From Glycomyces harbinensis (lineage in GTDB: Bacteria > Actinomycetota > Actinomycetes > Mycobacteriales > Micromonosporaceae), in the NCBI RefSeq assembly GCF_900101745.1, contig NZ_FNAD01000021.1:30913-94912 (forward strand): a stretch of 64,000 nucleotides of DNA. The letters are read 5' to 3'. Under the pieces are notes generated by a model. That model had not been told where the DNA came from and searched no databases. It saw nothing but the letters and a program-made list of their open reading frames with translations. Both the position numbers and the translations under genes were made by a program. Below are positions 28,497 to 37,156 of this stretch, piece after piece (within the stretch, counting starts at the first letter, position 1; each line of letters begins with the position of its first letter).

Positions 28497-30259
28497 TGAG
28501 TGCCCAGACACCCGCACCGGTGACGGCCGGCCGCCTGCCGATCGCCGATCGCGCCGCCGTGTTCCACGCGGTTCGGCGCCTCGTCGTCGAGGAGAAGACC
28601 GCGTTCATCGGGGTCGTGGCGCTCTATGTGGCCGCGGCCGGGGCGGGGGCGGCGCTGCCGGTGATGCTCGGGGAGGTCATCGACGGGATCGGGACGGGGT
28701 GGACCGCGTCCCGGGTGGACTTGATCTGCGGCGTGATCGTCGCGTGCGTGCTCTTGCAGTTGGTGCTCATGCGCACGGGCCGCAAGCTCGGGTACCGGCT
28801 CGGGGAGCGGGCGGCGGCGCGGTTGCGCGAGTCGTTCATCGACCGGGTGCTGCGGTTGCCGTTGGGCACGGTGGAGCGGGCCGGGACCGGGGACTTGGCG
28901 ACCCGCACGTCGGGTGATGTGGGTGCGGTGGCGGAGCTGCTGCGCAAGACGGGCCCGGAGGTCGCGGTGTCGTCGATCGAGGCGGTGGTGATCACGGCGG
29001 CCGCGTTCGTGGTGAGTCCGCTGCTGGGATTGCTGTTCCTGGTGGGGGTGCCGACGCTGATCTTCACCGCGCGGCGGTATCTGCGTTTGGCGAGTCCGGT
29101 GTTCTTGGCGGAGCGGGCGGCGATGAGTGAGATCGCCGAGACGCTGACGGCGTCGGCGGCGGGGTCGCAGACGGTGGCGGCGTACCGGATGCAGGGCGAG
29201 CGCGGCGGGGCCGGTTATGCGCGCGCGGGGACGCACATGGAGCGTCTGCGGGGGATCATTCGGATCCAGACCTGGTTCTTCCCGTCGGTGGATTTGACGT
29301 TCCTGGTTCCGGCGGTGGTGGTCTCGGTCGTGGGCAGCATGTGGTACCTCGAGGGCTGGGTCTCGGTGGGTCAGGTGATCGCGGTGGCGATGCTGACGCT
29401 GCGGCTCGACGGTCCGGTGTTTCGGACGACGATGGCGTTGAGCGAGTTCCAGATGGGCGGGGCGGCACTGTCGCGTGTGGAGGGTGTGCATCTGATGCCC
29501 GACGAGGAGCGCGATGCCGCGCCTTCGGGTGCGGACGTGCGATTGGACGACGTGACGTTCGGGTACGGCGACGGCCCTGATGTGCTGCACGGGTTGAGTC
29601 TGCATCCGCGGCGCGGGGAGCGCCTGGTCGTCGTGGGGCCTTCGGGTGCGGGGAAGTCCACGATCGCGCGGCTGCTGGCGGGGATCGACCGGCCTCGCGC
29701 CGGTTCGGCGACGCTCGGCGGCGCGCCCGTCGCGGATGTCCCGTTGGAGGTCTTGCGCCGCAAGGTGATCCTGGTGACCCAGGAGCATTACATCTTCACG
29801 GCGTCGCTGCGCGCGAACTTGAATCTGGCCGCCCCTGAGGCCGGTGACGAGGCGCTGCTGGCGGCCCTGGCGACGGTGGACGCGCGCTGGGCGGCGGATC
29901 TGCCCGAGGGGTTGGACACGATGCTCGGCGAGGAGTTCCACGAGTTGAATCTGGCCGAGGCGCAGCAGTTGGCGTTGGCGCGCGTGATCCTCGCGGACCC
30001 GGATGTGGTGATCCTGGACGAGGCGACGGCGGGCATCGACCCGGGGAGCGCGGGCAATGTGGAGGCGTCGTTGGCGGCGGCGCTGGACGGGCGGACGGTG
30101 ATCGCGATCGCGCACCAGTTGCAGGCGGCGGAGTCGGCCGATCGGATCGCGGTGGTGCAGGAGGGCCGGATCGCCGAGGAGGGCTCGCACGCGGAGCTCT
30201 TGGAGGCGGGCGGCGTGTACGCGAGCCTGTGGGGTGCGTGGAAGGGCGTGGCGGCCTGA
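28496..30259 (+). CDS. ABC exporter half-transporter with intact Walker motifs but lost signature, subunit 2
   Basis: About 587 residues with an exporter membrane domain (about 20-330) and an NBD. Walker A GPSGAGKSTIARLL and Walker B VVILDEATAGIDPGS are intact, and the switch His is in IAIAHQLQAAE. The signature that should read LSGGQ is LNLAEAQQLALARVIL. The ATG sits in TGATG, overlapping the stop of subunit 1, with GACAGGAG upstream, so translation is coupled. Together the subunits form a heterodimeric exporter of the BmrCD/TM287-288 kind. The substrate cannot be told; export of a lipid, peptide or drug is possible. Confidence 0.9.
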   Translation: MSAQTPAPVTAGRLPIADRAAVFHAVRRLVVEEKTAFIGVVALYVAAAGAGAALPVMLGEVIDGIGTGWTASRVDLICGVIVACVLLQLVLMRTGRKLGYRLGERAAARLRESFIDRVLRLPLGTVERAGTGDLATRTSGDVGAVAELLRKTGPEVAVSSIEAVVITAAAFVVSPLLGLLFLVGVPTLIFTARRYLRLASPVFLAERAAMSEIAETLTASAAGSQTVAAYRMQGERGGAGYARAGTHMERLRGIIRIQTWFFPSVDLTFLVPAVVVSVVGSMWYLEGWVSVGQVIAVAMLTLRLDGPVFRTTMALSEFQMGGAALSRVEGVHLMPDEERDAAPSGADVRLDDVTFGYGDGPDVLHGLSLHPRRGERLVVVGPSGAGKSTIARLLAGIDRPRAGSATLGGAPVADVPLEVLRRKVILVTQEHYIFTASLRANLNLAAPEAGDEALLAALATVDARWAADLPEGLDTMLGEEFHELNLAEAQQLALARVILADPDVVILDEATAGIDPGSAGNVEASLAAALDGRTVIAIAHQLQAAESADRIAVVQEGRIAEEGSHAELLEAGGVYASLWGAWKGVAA

Positions 30260-30286
30260 GCGCGTCGTGCGCTGCGCGATGGCGAT

Positions 30287-30313
30287 GGGCCCGAGGCGGA
30301 ATGCCTCGGGCCC
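30287..30313 (+). terminator. Intrinsic terminator of the ABC exporter operon
   Basis: An 11-bp perfect stem, GGGCCCGAGGC / GCCTCGGGCCC, is followed by TTCGTCGTTT. The spacer beyond it (30314-30458) is AT-rich and probably carries the promoter of the hydrolase gene. Confidence 0.8.
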
Positions 30314-30458
30314 TTCGTCGTTTCGGAGGTTCGCTCGCCTAGTCGACATTCGTGTACTGATGGTGCAAAATACCAGAAATTCGCATTTCGGATACTAGGG
30401 TGGACTCCCGTATCTCCGGCACCGCAAGCGGTGTCGCGAACCTCGAACGGGAGCCTCC

Positions 30459-31364
30459 ATGCCGCGCACGACCTTCCCTCCCCACGTCCAGAAGCACCGG
30501 CTGGCCGGGTACACGTACTGGTCGCGCCTCACCCGCTCGGAGACCCCCTGCCTGGAACCGGTGGTCCTCATCGGCGGTGCGCTGCACCGCAAGGAGGACT
30601 GGGGCCGCGTCGAGCAGGGGATGCTCGCGTTCGCGGACGTGCTGTGCCCGGACCTGCCCGGCTGGGGCGAGGCCGACCTCCTGCCGCCGTACCTCGGCCC
30701 GGACGTCCCGGCCGAGGCGATGGTCCGCCTCCTCGACGACCTGGGCATCGAACGGGTGAACCTCTTCGCGGGCTCGTACGGCACCTCGGTCGGCTACCGG
30801 CTGGCGCAGCGCCACCCCGACCGGGTCGCCCGGATGGTCCTGGCGGGCACGATGAGCGGCATCCCCGACCGGGCCCGACCGATGATGCGCGAGGCGGTCA
30901 ACCTCGCGATCGCCGGCCCGCGCGAGCGCTTCGGCCCCGCGGCCGTCGACGCCCTGATGAGCCCCGGGAACACCGCCGACATCGCCTCCGCGGCCGTGGT
31001 CCGGCGCATCCTGTCGCTGCGGTTCGGCAGCGCGGACGAAGGCGATCTCGCCAAGTTCATCGCGAACACGAACCGGCTGCTGTCGCGCGACCTCATCGAC
31101 ACCTCGATGCCGCCGACCGTGCCGACGCTCTTCACCACCGGGGAGCACGACACGCTCACCACCCCCGAACTCTGCCGCGAGCTCGCGATGTCGTGCCCCG
31201 AGAGCTGGTTCGTGGAGATGAGCCGCGCCGACCACCTGATCCACCTGGAGCGCCCGAAGCAGCTGGTCGACCTCATGACCCGCTTCTTCGCCGAGGAACC
31301 GCTGCGGGACCTCGAGTACGCCACCGCGATCGAGGACCTCCGCCGCGTCCCGGTCGCCGCCTGA
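30459..31364 (+). CDS. Alpha/beta-hydrolase fold protein
   Basis: This 301-residue cytosolic protein has the nucleophile elbow FAGSYGTS (Ser106), Asp231 in TGEHDT and His259 in RADHLIHLE, giving a complete Ser-Asp-His triad. The oxyanion region reads LIGGALHRKEDW, and DLPGWGEAD is the usual strand-4 block. No signal peptide is seen. It could be an esterase, haloalkane-type hydrolase or haloperoxidase-like enzyme; the substrate is not readable. ATG 30459 follows GGGAG. It converges on the WYL regulator gene and has no operon partner. Confidence 0.85.
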   Translation: MPRTTFPPHVQKHRLAGYTYWSRLTRSETPCLEPVVLIGGALHRKEDWGRVEQGMLAFADVLCPDLPGWGEADLLPPYLGPDVPAEAMVRLLDDLGIERVNLFAGSYGTSVGYRLAQRHPDRVARMVLAGTMSGIPDRARPMMREAVNLAIAGPRERFGPAAVDALMSPGNTADIASAAVVRRILSLRFGSADEGDLAKFIANTNRLLSRDLIDTSMPPTVPTLFTTGEHDTLTTPELCRELAMSCPESWFVEMSRADHLIHLERPKQLVDLMTRFFAEEPLRDLEYATAIEDLRRVPVAA

Positions 31365-31421
31365 GCACCGCTGACGCTCATCCGCGCAAGGTGAGACGGC
31401 GGACCCTGGTGTCCAAGGGGC

Positions 31422-32393
31422 TCAAGACTCCTCGTATCTGGCGGCGATCGCGGCGGCTCGGTCGCGCAGCGAGGCGCGCAGCCACTGCGGGGCCACGACT
31501 TCGGCGTCCGCGCCGAGCTGCCACAGCGCCCATTCGGCGTGCCTCGCGTCCTGGAAGGTGACCTCCAGCCGCAGCCGGCCGTCCGCTTCGGCGTCCTCGG
31601 CGAGGACGGCCAGGCCGGTGCCCGCCAGCTCCGCCCGCCGCGCCGGGTCCACCAGCGCCACTACCGCGACCAGTTCGCCGCCGGCCCTGAACCGCGCGCC
31701 GCGCTCCTGCCACATCCGGTCCAGGTCCACCCGGTCCGGTCGCTGCGCGGGCTCGGCCAGTTCCTCGGCGGCCGAGATCCGCGACAGCTTGTAGGTGCGG
31801 TCCTCCCCCGACCTCACGGCCAGCAGGTAGCCCTGGTCGCGGACGGTGACCAGGCCGATCGGGTCGACCGTGCGCCAAGCCGGGGCCTGGTCGACCGCCG
31901 CGTAACGGATACGCAGGCGGTGCCCGGCGAACACCGCGCGCCGGACCTCGGCCACGACCGCGTCCGGCACCTCGTCGACGTCCGGGCGGCGCGCGAGGAG
32001 ATCGGTCTCGGGGTCGATGAGCATCCGCTCGGCTACCCCGGCCGCCGTGCCCCGGTGGCTCTCGGGCAGCGCGTCGACCACCTTGAGCATGGCCGAGGCG
32101 AGCGCCGAACCGAGGCCGAACGCCTGAGCGCCGCGCCGCGATCCGGCCACCAGCAGCGCGAGCGCCTCGTCGTGGTTCAGCCCGGTGAGCTCGGTCTGGA
32201 AACCGGGCAGCAGCGCGAACCCGCCGTGGCGGCCGCGTTCGGCGTAGACCGGGATCCCGGCCGCCGACAGGGCCTCGATGTCGCGCAGCACGGTGCGCGT
32301 GGAGACCTCCAGCTCGCGGGCCAGCGCGGTCGCCGAAAGCCTGCCGCGCTGGCGCAGCAGCAGGACCAGTGAGACCAGCCGGTCGGCGCGCAT
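31422..32393 (-). CDS. HTH-WYL transcriptional regulator (DeoR/YafY-like)
   Basis: This 323-residue cytosolic regulator has an N-terminal winged helix (about 1-60: ALARELEVSTRTVLRDIEAL, GIPVYAERGRHGGFAL). A WYL ligand-sensing domain (about 140-220, RIRYAAVDQAP...RTVDPIGLV) and a WCX extension follow. It is divergent from a RidA-like gene, and a near-perfect palindrome lies between them. This is the usual arrangement of a local repressor or activator acting on its neighbour; the ligand is unknown. Confidence 0.92.
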   Translation of the reverse strand: MRADRLVSLVLLLRQRGRLSATALARELEVSTRTVLRDIEALSAAGIPVYAERGRHGGFALLPGFQTELTGLNHDEALALLVAGSRRGAQAFGLGSALASAMLKVVDALPESHRGTAAGVAERMLIDPETDLLARRPDVDEVPDAVVAEVRRAVFAGHRLRIRYAAVDQAPAWRTVDPIGLVTVRDQGYLLAVRSGEDRTYKLSRISAAEELAEPAQRPDRVDLDRMWQERGARFRAGGELVAVVALVDPARRAELAGTGLAVLAEDAEADGRLRLEVTFQDARHAEWALWQLGADAEVVAPQWLRASLRDRAAAIAARYEES

Positions 32394-32410
32394 GCGAGAA
32401 CTCTATCGGA

Positions 32411-32435
32411 ATACATGACACAAGATGTCGTGTAT
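32411..32435. promoter_or_regulatory. Candidate operator between WYL regulator and RidA-like gene
   Basis: ATACATGACA and TGTCGTGTAT are inverted 10-bp half-sites spaced 5 bp (nine Watson-Crick pairs and one G-T). The site starts 18 bp upstream of the regulator start and is the only strong dyad in the 87-bp intergenic region. Confidence 0.55.
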
Positions 32436-32480
32436 CGCTGGAAGGCTGGCCCTTGACCGAAACCCACCGCATTTCGAGAG

Positions 32481-32891
32481 GTGATCCACATAGCACACGC
32501 GATGGTCAATCCCGAGGGTCTGCACGACCCGGTCCCGTTCGGCTACAGCCATACCGCCGCCGTCTCCGCCGGCACGGACCTGGTGCTCGTGGCGGGCCAG
32601 TACGGGTCGGGCCCGGACGGCGCGGTCGTCTCGGCCGACTTCGCCGAGCAGTTGCGGCAGGCGCTGCGCAACGTCGGCACGGCGCTCGCCGCGCACGGGC
32701 TCGATCTGGGCCATGTGGTCCAGCTCAGGACGTACGTGGTGAACCATGACGCGAGCCGGCTCGGTCCGATCGCCGGGGCCGTGCAGGGGATCTGGGGTGC
32801 GAAGCCGCCGACGCAGACGCTGATCGGCGTCGCGGGCCTGGCGACGCCGGACATCCTGGTCGAGGTCGAGGCCCTCGCCGCCCGGCCGTGA
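32481..32891 (+). CDS. RidA/YjgF-family protein (enamine/imine deaminase-like)
   Basis: About 136 residues from GTG 32481, or 129 from ATG 32502, which fits the family start (MVNPEGLHDPVPFGYSH) better. Neither has a clear ribosome site. Family hallmarks are VLVAGQYGSGPDG, the middle VVQLRTYVVNHD with the ligand-binding Arg, and the end PTQTLIGVAGLATPDILVEVEALA. RidA trimers deaminate reactive 2-aminoacrylate-type imines; this subgroup may have another substrate. It is divergent from a WYL regulator and may be its target. Confidence 0.85.
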   Translation: MIHIAHAMVNPEGLHDPVPFGYSHTAAVSAGTDLVLVAGQYGSGPDGAVVSADFAEQLRQALRNVGTALAAHGLDLGHVVQLRTYVVNHDASRLGPIAGAVQGIWGAKPPTQTLIGVAGLATPDILVEVEALAARP

Positions 32892-32901
32892 GGGACCGTC
32901 T

Positions 32902-32928
32902 CGCAGGCGGGCCGCGTGCCCGCCTGCG
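32902..32928 (+). terminator. Terminator of the RidA-like gene
   Basis: An 11-bp perfect stem, CGCAGGCGGGC / GCCCGCCTGCG, with a 5-nt loop lies 10 nt after the stop. Confidence 0.65.
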
Positions 32929-33008
32929 AGGCGCCGGACGGCGGCCCGTGGACGGCGCCGAGGCCCGGCGCCGGGCCGAGAACCCCGCCCCGAGCAGGGC
33001 ATGAAAGA

Positions 33009-33032
33009 AGGGACCATCTGGCGATGGTCCCT
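33009..33032 (-). terminator. Terminator of tRNA-Ala
   Basis: On the minus strand a 10-bp stem (AGGGACCATC / GATGGTCCCT) lies just beyond the tRNA 3' end and is followed by TCTTTCAT. Confidence 0.75.
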
Positions 33033-33039
33033 CTTGCGG

Positions 33040-33112
33040 TGGAGCTTAGGGGATTCGAACCCCTGACCTTTTCATTGCGAACGAAACGCGCTACCAACTG
33101 CGCCAAAGCCCC
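33040..33112 (-). tRNA. tRNA-Ala (anticodon CGC)
   Basis: The 73-nt cloverleaf has acceptor stem GGGGCTT/AAGCTCC, discriminator A, D-arm GCGC...GCGC, anticodon stem TTTCG/TGAAA around loop TTCGCAA (anticodon CGC, reading GCG) and T-arm AGGGG-TTCGAAT-CCCCT. CCA is not encoded. GCG is a frequent Ala codon in this genome. Confidence 0.93.
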
Positions 33113-33181
33113 TTGCGGCGACAAGATTAGCACAGCGGCGCACGGGGTCCGCGCGGGAGTTGTGTGGGCCCGGTCTCGCCG

Positions 33182-34732
33182 CTAGATCCAGGAGTCGAGC
33201 CACATCCTCGCGTGCCATTCCTCGCGCGGCATGGCCTCGCCGGTATAGATCGGCCAGAAGTACGCGAAGCAGAGGACGACGACGGCGACGAAGGCTCCCG
33301 CTATGAGCGCGCCGGTGAGGCGGCGTTCGGGGGAGCCGAGGGAGAGCTCGTTTCTTCGGTGCCTGCCGATGATCATGCCCAGGGCCCAGGTGACCGCGCC
33401 GATGAAGAAGGGGACGGCCGGGGCGGTGTAGAAGAAGAACATCGTCCGCTCGGGGTAGCCGAACCACGGGAGGATGCCCGCGCCGATGCCCGCCAGGAGG
33501 AACCAGGCCCGCCAGTCGCGCTTGTACAGCGCCCACACCAGGACCGCGAGGGTGGCGGGCACGAAGGTCCACCACAACAGGGGCGTGCCCAGGAGGAGGA
33601 CCTCGCCGGCGCATTCGGTCGCGCCGCATTCGACGTCGGAGCTCCAGTAGAAGACGACGGGCCGCAGGTCGAACAGCCACTGCCACGGCCAGGACTGGTA
33701 GGCGTGCTCGGAGGAGAGGCCTTTGTGGAACTCGTAGACGCTCCAGTGGTACTGCCACCAGTTGACGAGCGCGCCGAACACGGCCGGTTCGCTCCTGCCC
33801 TGCTCGGCGAGCCAGTGCCGGTAGGAGCCGGTGTCGTTGAGGAACCAGCCGGTCCACGAGACCGTGTAGACGCCGATGGCGAGGAGGCCGAACCACAGGT
33901 TCTGCGCGAACTCGTAGATCAGGGTGTCGCGGAAGGGCTTGCGGGCGCCGACGTCGACGCGCAGGCGCCAGTCCCACACGATGTAGAGGACGATCGCGAC
34001 GATGATGTACCACAGGGCGCTCCACTTGGTGGCCATGGAGAGTCCCAGCAGCACCGCGCACAGGATCCTCCACCACGGCACGCCGAGCCTGGGGCGCCGG
34101 CGGACGGGGTCGAGGCCGTCTTCGAGGGCGGCGAGCCAGCGTTCGCGGCGCCAGTCGCGGTCGCGGACGATGCAGTACATCGCGCCGAGGATGAGCGTCG
34201 CGATGAAGATGTCGAGCAGCGAGGTGCGCGAGAGCACGAAGTGGCTGCCCTCGACGGCGAGCAGGAGCCCCGCGGTGGCGCCCAGGAGGGTCGAGCCGGT
34301 GAGGCGGCGCATGAGCCGGATGAGCACGGCGACGCCGATGATCCCGGCGACGGCCGCGCTGATGCGCCAGCCGAACTCGTCGTAGCCGAACGCGGTCTCG
34401 CCGAGGCTGATGAGCCATTTGCCGAACGGCGGGTGCGCGACGTACGCGGAGCCGTCGGCGCCGGGGTCCCATTCGACGCCGTGGGACAGCATCGAGTGCG
34501 CGTCCTGGGCGTAGTAGACCTCGTCGAAGATCAGGCCCTTGGGGTGGTTCAGGCCGACCAGGCGCAGCAGCGCGGCGATGCCGGTGACCGCGAGGGTCGC
34601 CCAGAGGGCGCGGCGGCGGTCGTCGGGGACGATGCTCGCGAGGCGGTCCCGGACGGCGGGGAGGGGGCCGGAGAGCGGGGTCGGCCGCCAGGCGGCGGGC
34701 GGCTGCTCGGGCCGGACTGCGGTGGCGCTCAC
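33182..34732 (-). CDS. pmt: Dolichyl-phosphate-mannose-type protein O-mannosyltransferase
   Basis: This 516-residue polytopic GT39 membrane enzyme transfers mannose from polyprenyl-phosphate mannose to Ser/Thr of proteins during secretion. The catalytic acidic motif after the first helix is FDEVYYAQDA, and the conserved HPPFGKWLI loop follows. RTSLLDIFIA, ATKWSALW and the C-terminal FFFYTAPAVPFF match actinobacterial Pmt. About ten hydrophobic segments are visible. GTG 34732 lacks a clear ribosome site. It lies next to tRNA-Ala and shares strand with the penicillin-binding protein gene 30 nt upstream, so co-transcription is possible. Confidence 0.93.
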   Translation of the reverse strand: MSATAVRPEQPPAAWRPTPLSGPLPAVRDRLASIVPDDRRRALWATLAVTGIAALLRLVGLNHPKGLIFDEVYYAQDAHSMLSHGVEWDPGADGSAYVAHPPFGKWLISLGETAFGYDEFGWRISAAVAGIIGVAVLIRLMRRLTGSTLLGATAGLLLAVEGSHFVLSRTSLLDIFIATLILGAMYCIVRDRDWRRERWLAALEDGLDPVRRRPRLGVPWWRILCAVLLGLSMATKWSALWYIIVAIVLYIVWDWRLRVDVGARKPFRDTLIYEFAQNLWFGLLAIGVYTVSWTGWFLNDTGSYRHWLAEQGRSEPAVFGALVNWWQYHWSVYEFHKGLSSEHAYQSWPWQWLFDLRPVVFYWSSDVECGATECAGEVLLLGTPLLWWTFVPATLAVLVWALYKRDWRAWFLLAGIGAGILPWFGYPERTMFFFYTAPAVPFFIGAVTWALGMIIGRHRRNELSLGSPERRLTGALIAGAFVAVVVLCFAYFWPIYTGEAMPREEWHARMWLDSWI

Positions 34733-34762
34733 CGGGGTGAGTCTAGATGCTGTGACGGGCCG

Positions 34763-36904
34763 TCAGTGCACCAGCTCGGTCGGGGGCTTGAACTCGCCTT
34801 CGCCGTTGATCTCCCACTGGGACGCGAGGATGTCGGCGACCGCATTGGCGGGTTTGCCCAGGTTCGAGCGGCCCACGAAGTTCTGGGGGCTGTCGGGGTC
34901 GGCGACGAACGCGGCCGCGGCGGCGTTGGGCGTGAAGCCCACGAACCAGTTCGTGGAGTTGGAGTCGGTGGTGCCGGTCTTGCCCGCGACCGGGCCGTCG
35001 ACCGCGTCGCCGACCTGCTCGGCGGTGCCCCAGGTGCAGTTGCCGGCGGCGGCGCCGTACCCGGTCGGGCAGCGGGCCGCGTCGACGGCGGCGCGGGCCA
35101 CCTCGACGCTGATCGCCTGGCTGCACTCGCTTTCGAACGCGATCGTGTCGCCGGAGTTGGTGACCGCGGAGGACACCGGCGTCGGCTTGCAGTAGACGCC
35201 GTCGGCCGGCAGCGCCGCGTACGCGGCGGCCATGTCCAGGGGCGTGGTCTGGGTGACGCCGAGGACGAAGGGCCCGTACGTCTCCGGGCTGTTCTCGACG
35301 TGGCTGAGGTCCAGCGGGTTGCGGAACTGGATGCCGAGCCGCTCGGCCACGTCGATGGCCTTGTCGACGCCGACGCGCTCGGCGAGCTGCACGAAGTAGG
35401 TGTTCACCGATTCGCCGAAGCCGGTCCACATGTTGTAGTTGCCGACCTCGCCCTCGGAGGCGTTCTTGGGGCACCAGTAGTTGCCGCAGCTGGCCGCGCC
35501 GTCGCCCACGACGTACTGGGACGTGTACTGGTAGGGCGAGTAGATCGTCGTGTCCAGCGGCAGGCCCTCCTCGAGGGCCGCGAGCATCGTGAACATCTTG
35601 AACGAGGAGCCCGCCTGGTAGCCGGCGACGTCCGCGTTGCCGCTCAGCAGCGGGTTCGTCGTGTTCGGGTACGAGCCCTTGTAGTCGGCGTTCGCGGTGT
35701 TGGGCCCGTTGTCGGACACGTCGTTGGAGTAGTCGCGGTTGACGGCCATGACCTCGATCGCGCCGGTCCCCGGCTCCACGACGACCGAGCCGAGCGCGTA
35801 CTCCGAGCCGGTCTCCAGCTGGTCCTCGATCGCGTCCTGCGAGGCGTCCTGCAGTTCGGTGTTCAGCGTCGAGGTGATCTCGTAGCCGCCCCGGTAGAGG
35901 CGGGCCTTGCGGATCTCCTCGGTCTCGCCGAAGCCCTCCTGCTGCTCCCACCACTTCTCGAAGTAGTCGACGAAGAAGCCGTAGTCGGAGTCGATCGCGC
36001 CGCCGGAGGTGTTGTTGGCGTCCTGCGGGTTGAGCGCGAGGTCGGTCGCCTTGGACTCGTCGCCCTCGGCCGAGGAGAGGAAGCCGACGGCGACCATCCG
36101 GCCGATGACGTGGTCGCGGCGGACCTTCGCGGCCTCGGAGGAGCCGTTGATCGGGTCGTACGTCGAGGGCGACTGGATCAGCCCCACGAGCATCGCCGCC
36201 TCCGGGACCGTCAGGTCCGCGGGGACCTTCCCGTAGTAGACCTGCGCGGCCGCGCCGATCCCGTACGCGCCGTTGCCGAAGTAGACGGTGTTGAGGTAGT
36301 TGGTGAGGATCTCCTCTTTCGTCATCTCCTCTTCGAGCGCCAGCGCGTAGCCCATCTCCTTGACCTTGCGGTCGATGGTGACCTCGCTGGCGGCCGTGAC
36401 CTCGTCGGGGGTGGTCGCCGTGTAGGAGAGGACCTGGCGCACGTACTGCATGGTGATCGTCGAGGCGCCCTCGGAGGTGCCGCCGTCGGCGATGTTGGTG
36501 ACCAGGGCGCGCATGATGCCTTCGGGGTCGACCCCGTTGTGCTCGAAGAAGTTCGAGTCCTCGGTGGCGACGAGCGCGTTGATCACCGAGTCGGGGATCT
36601 GGTCGTATTCGAGCTGGACGCGGTACTGGTCGCCGAACGTGGCGATGACGGTCTCGCCGTCCGCGGCGTACAGGGTCGAGGACTCCGGCGCCGGGGGGAG
36701 GACGAGTTCGTCGGGGAGTTCCAGGACGGTCTCGGAGCCGACTTTGGCCAGGCCGCCGACGCTGGAGACGAACGGCAGGAAGGCCACGCCGACCACGAGT
36801 CCGAACGCCACGGCGACCGGTACGAGCGCGAACATGGCGCGCCGCTGCACGGCCGTGACGGGTCCGAACCAGGTCTGCGCCACCGGCTTCGAAGTTGCAC
36901 TCAC
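34763..36904 (-). CDS. Class A penicillin-binding protein (bifunctional transglycosylase/transpeptidase)
   Basis: This 713-residue protein has a membrane anchor at about 20-45. A GT51 glycosyltransferase domain (about 85-270) carries EDSNFFEHNGVDP, GASTITMQYVRQ and YLNTVYFGNGAYGIGAAA. The transpeptidase domain (about 360-665) has the active Ser in GSSFKMFT (near 430), SVN in GESVNTYF and KTGTTDSN (near 641). No PASTA domain follows. It polymerises and cross-links peptidoglycan outside the membrane. GTG 36904 was chosen for its GGAG site and the usual short cytosolic tail. Pmt follows in the same direction. Confidence 0.95.
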   Translation of the reverse strand: MSATSKPVAQTWFGPVTAVQRRAMFALVPVAVAFGLVVGVAFLPFVSSVGGLAKVGSETVLELPDELVLPPAPESSTLYAADGETVIATFGDQYRVQLEYDQIPDSVINALVATEDSNFFEHNGVDPEGIMRALVTNIADGGTSEGASTITMQYVRQVLSYTATTPDEVTAASEVTIDRKVKEMGYALALEEEMTKEEILTNYLNTVYFGNGAYGIGAAAQVYYGKVPADLTVPEAAMLVGLIQSPSTYDPINGSSEAAKVRRDHVIGRMVAVGFLSSAEGDESKATDLALNPQDANNTSGGAIDSDYGFFVDYFEKWWEQQEGFGETEEIRKARLYRGGYEITSTLNTELQDASQDAIEDQLETGSEYALGSVVVEPGTGAIEVMAVNRDYSNDVSDNGPNTANADYKGSYPNTTNPLLSGNADVAGYQAGSSFKMFTMLAALEEGLPLDTTIYSPYQYTSQYVVGDGAASCGNYWCPKNASEGEVGNYNMWTGFGESVNTYFVQLAERVGVDKAIDVAERLGIQFRNPLDLSHVENSPETYGPFVLGVTQTTPLDMAAAYAALPADGVYCKPTPVSSAVTNSGDTIAFESECSQAISVEVARAAVDAARCPTGYGAAAGNCTWGTAEQVGDAVDGPVAGKTGTTDSNSTNWFVGFTPNAAAAAFVADPDSPQNFVGRSNLGKPANAVADILASQWEINGEGEFKPPTELVH

Positions 36905-37120
36905 GCTGTCTCCCGAGGAGCCCCGAATGACGGGGAATATACGGTCAGTTCTTTTGGGCGCGGCATAGCGCCGAGTCAGGCGGAGTTCCGGGGGCGCGTC
37001 CACTCTACGACGGCGCGCCTTCGGCGTTCGGAGGCAGTCCGAGCCGGGTGGGGGCGGTTACAGACGCTCCGGGTACTGGCGCGTCGCGCGCGTCCAGCGT
37101 GCACCGGCTGGTAGCGGCCG

Positions 37121-37145
37121 GGGCGGACGCGTAGTGCGTCCGCCC
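37121..37145 (-). terminator. Hairpin downstream of the membrane protein gene at 37157
   Basis: A 10-bp perfect stem, GGGCGGACGC / GCGTCCGCCC, with a 5-nt loop lies 12 nt after the leftward stop. The rest of the gap to the penicillin-binding protein gene (36905-37120) shows no gene. Confidence 0.65.
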
Positions 37146-37156
37146 GGGTCCGCAGT

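Noticed and set aside
33164..37114. A 1316-codon open frame on the plus strand opposite the Pmt and penicillin-binding protein genes
   Set aside because: Composition is Gly/Val/Asp/Arg-rich without any domain, as expected for the antisense frame of GC-rich genes. The minus strand has two well-recognised proteins.
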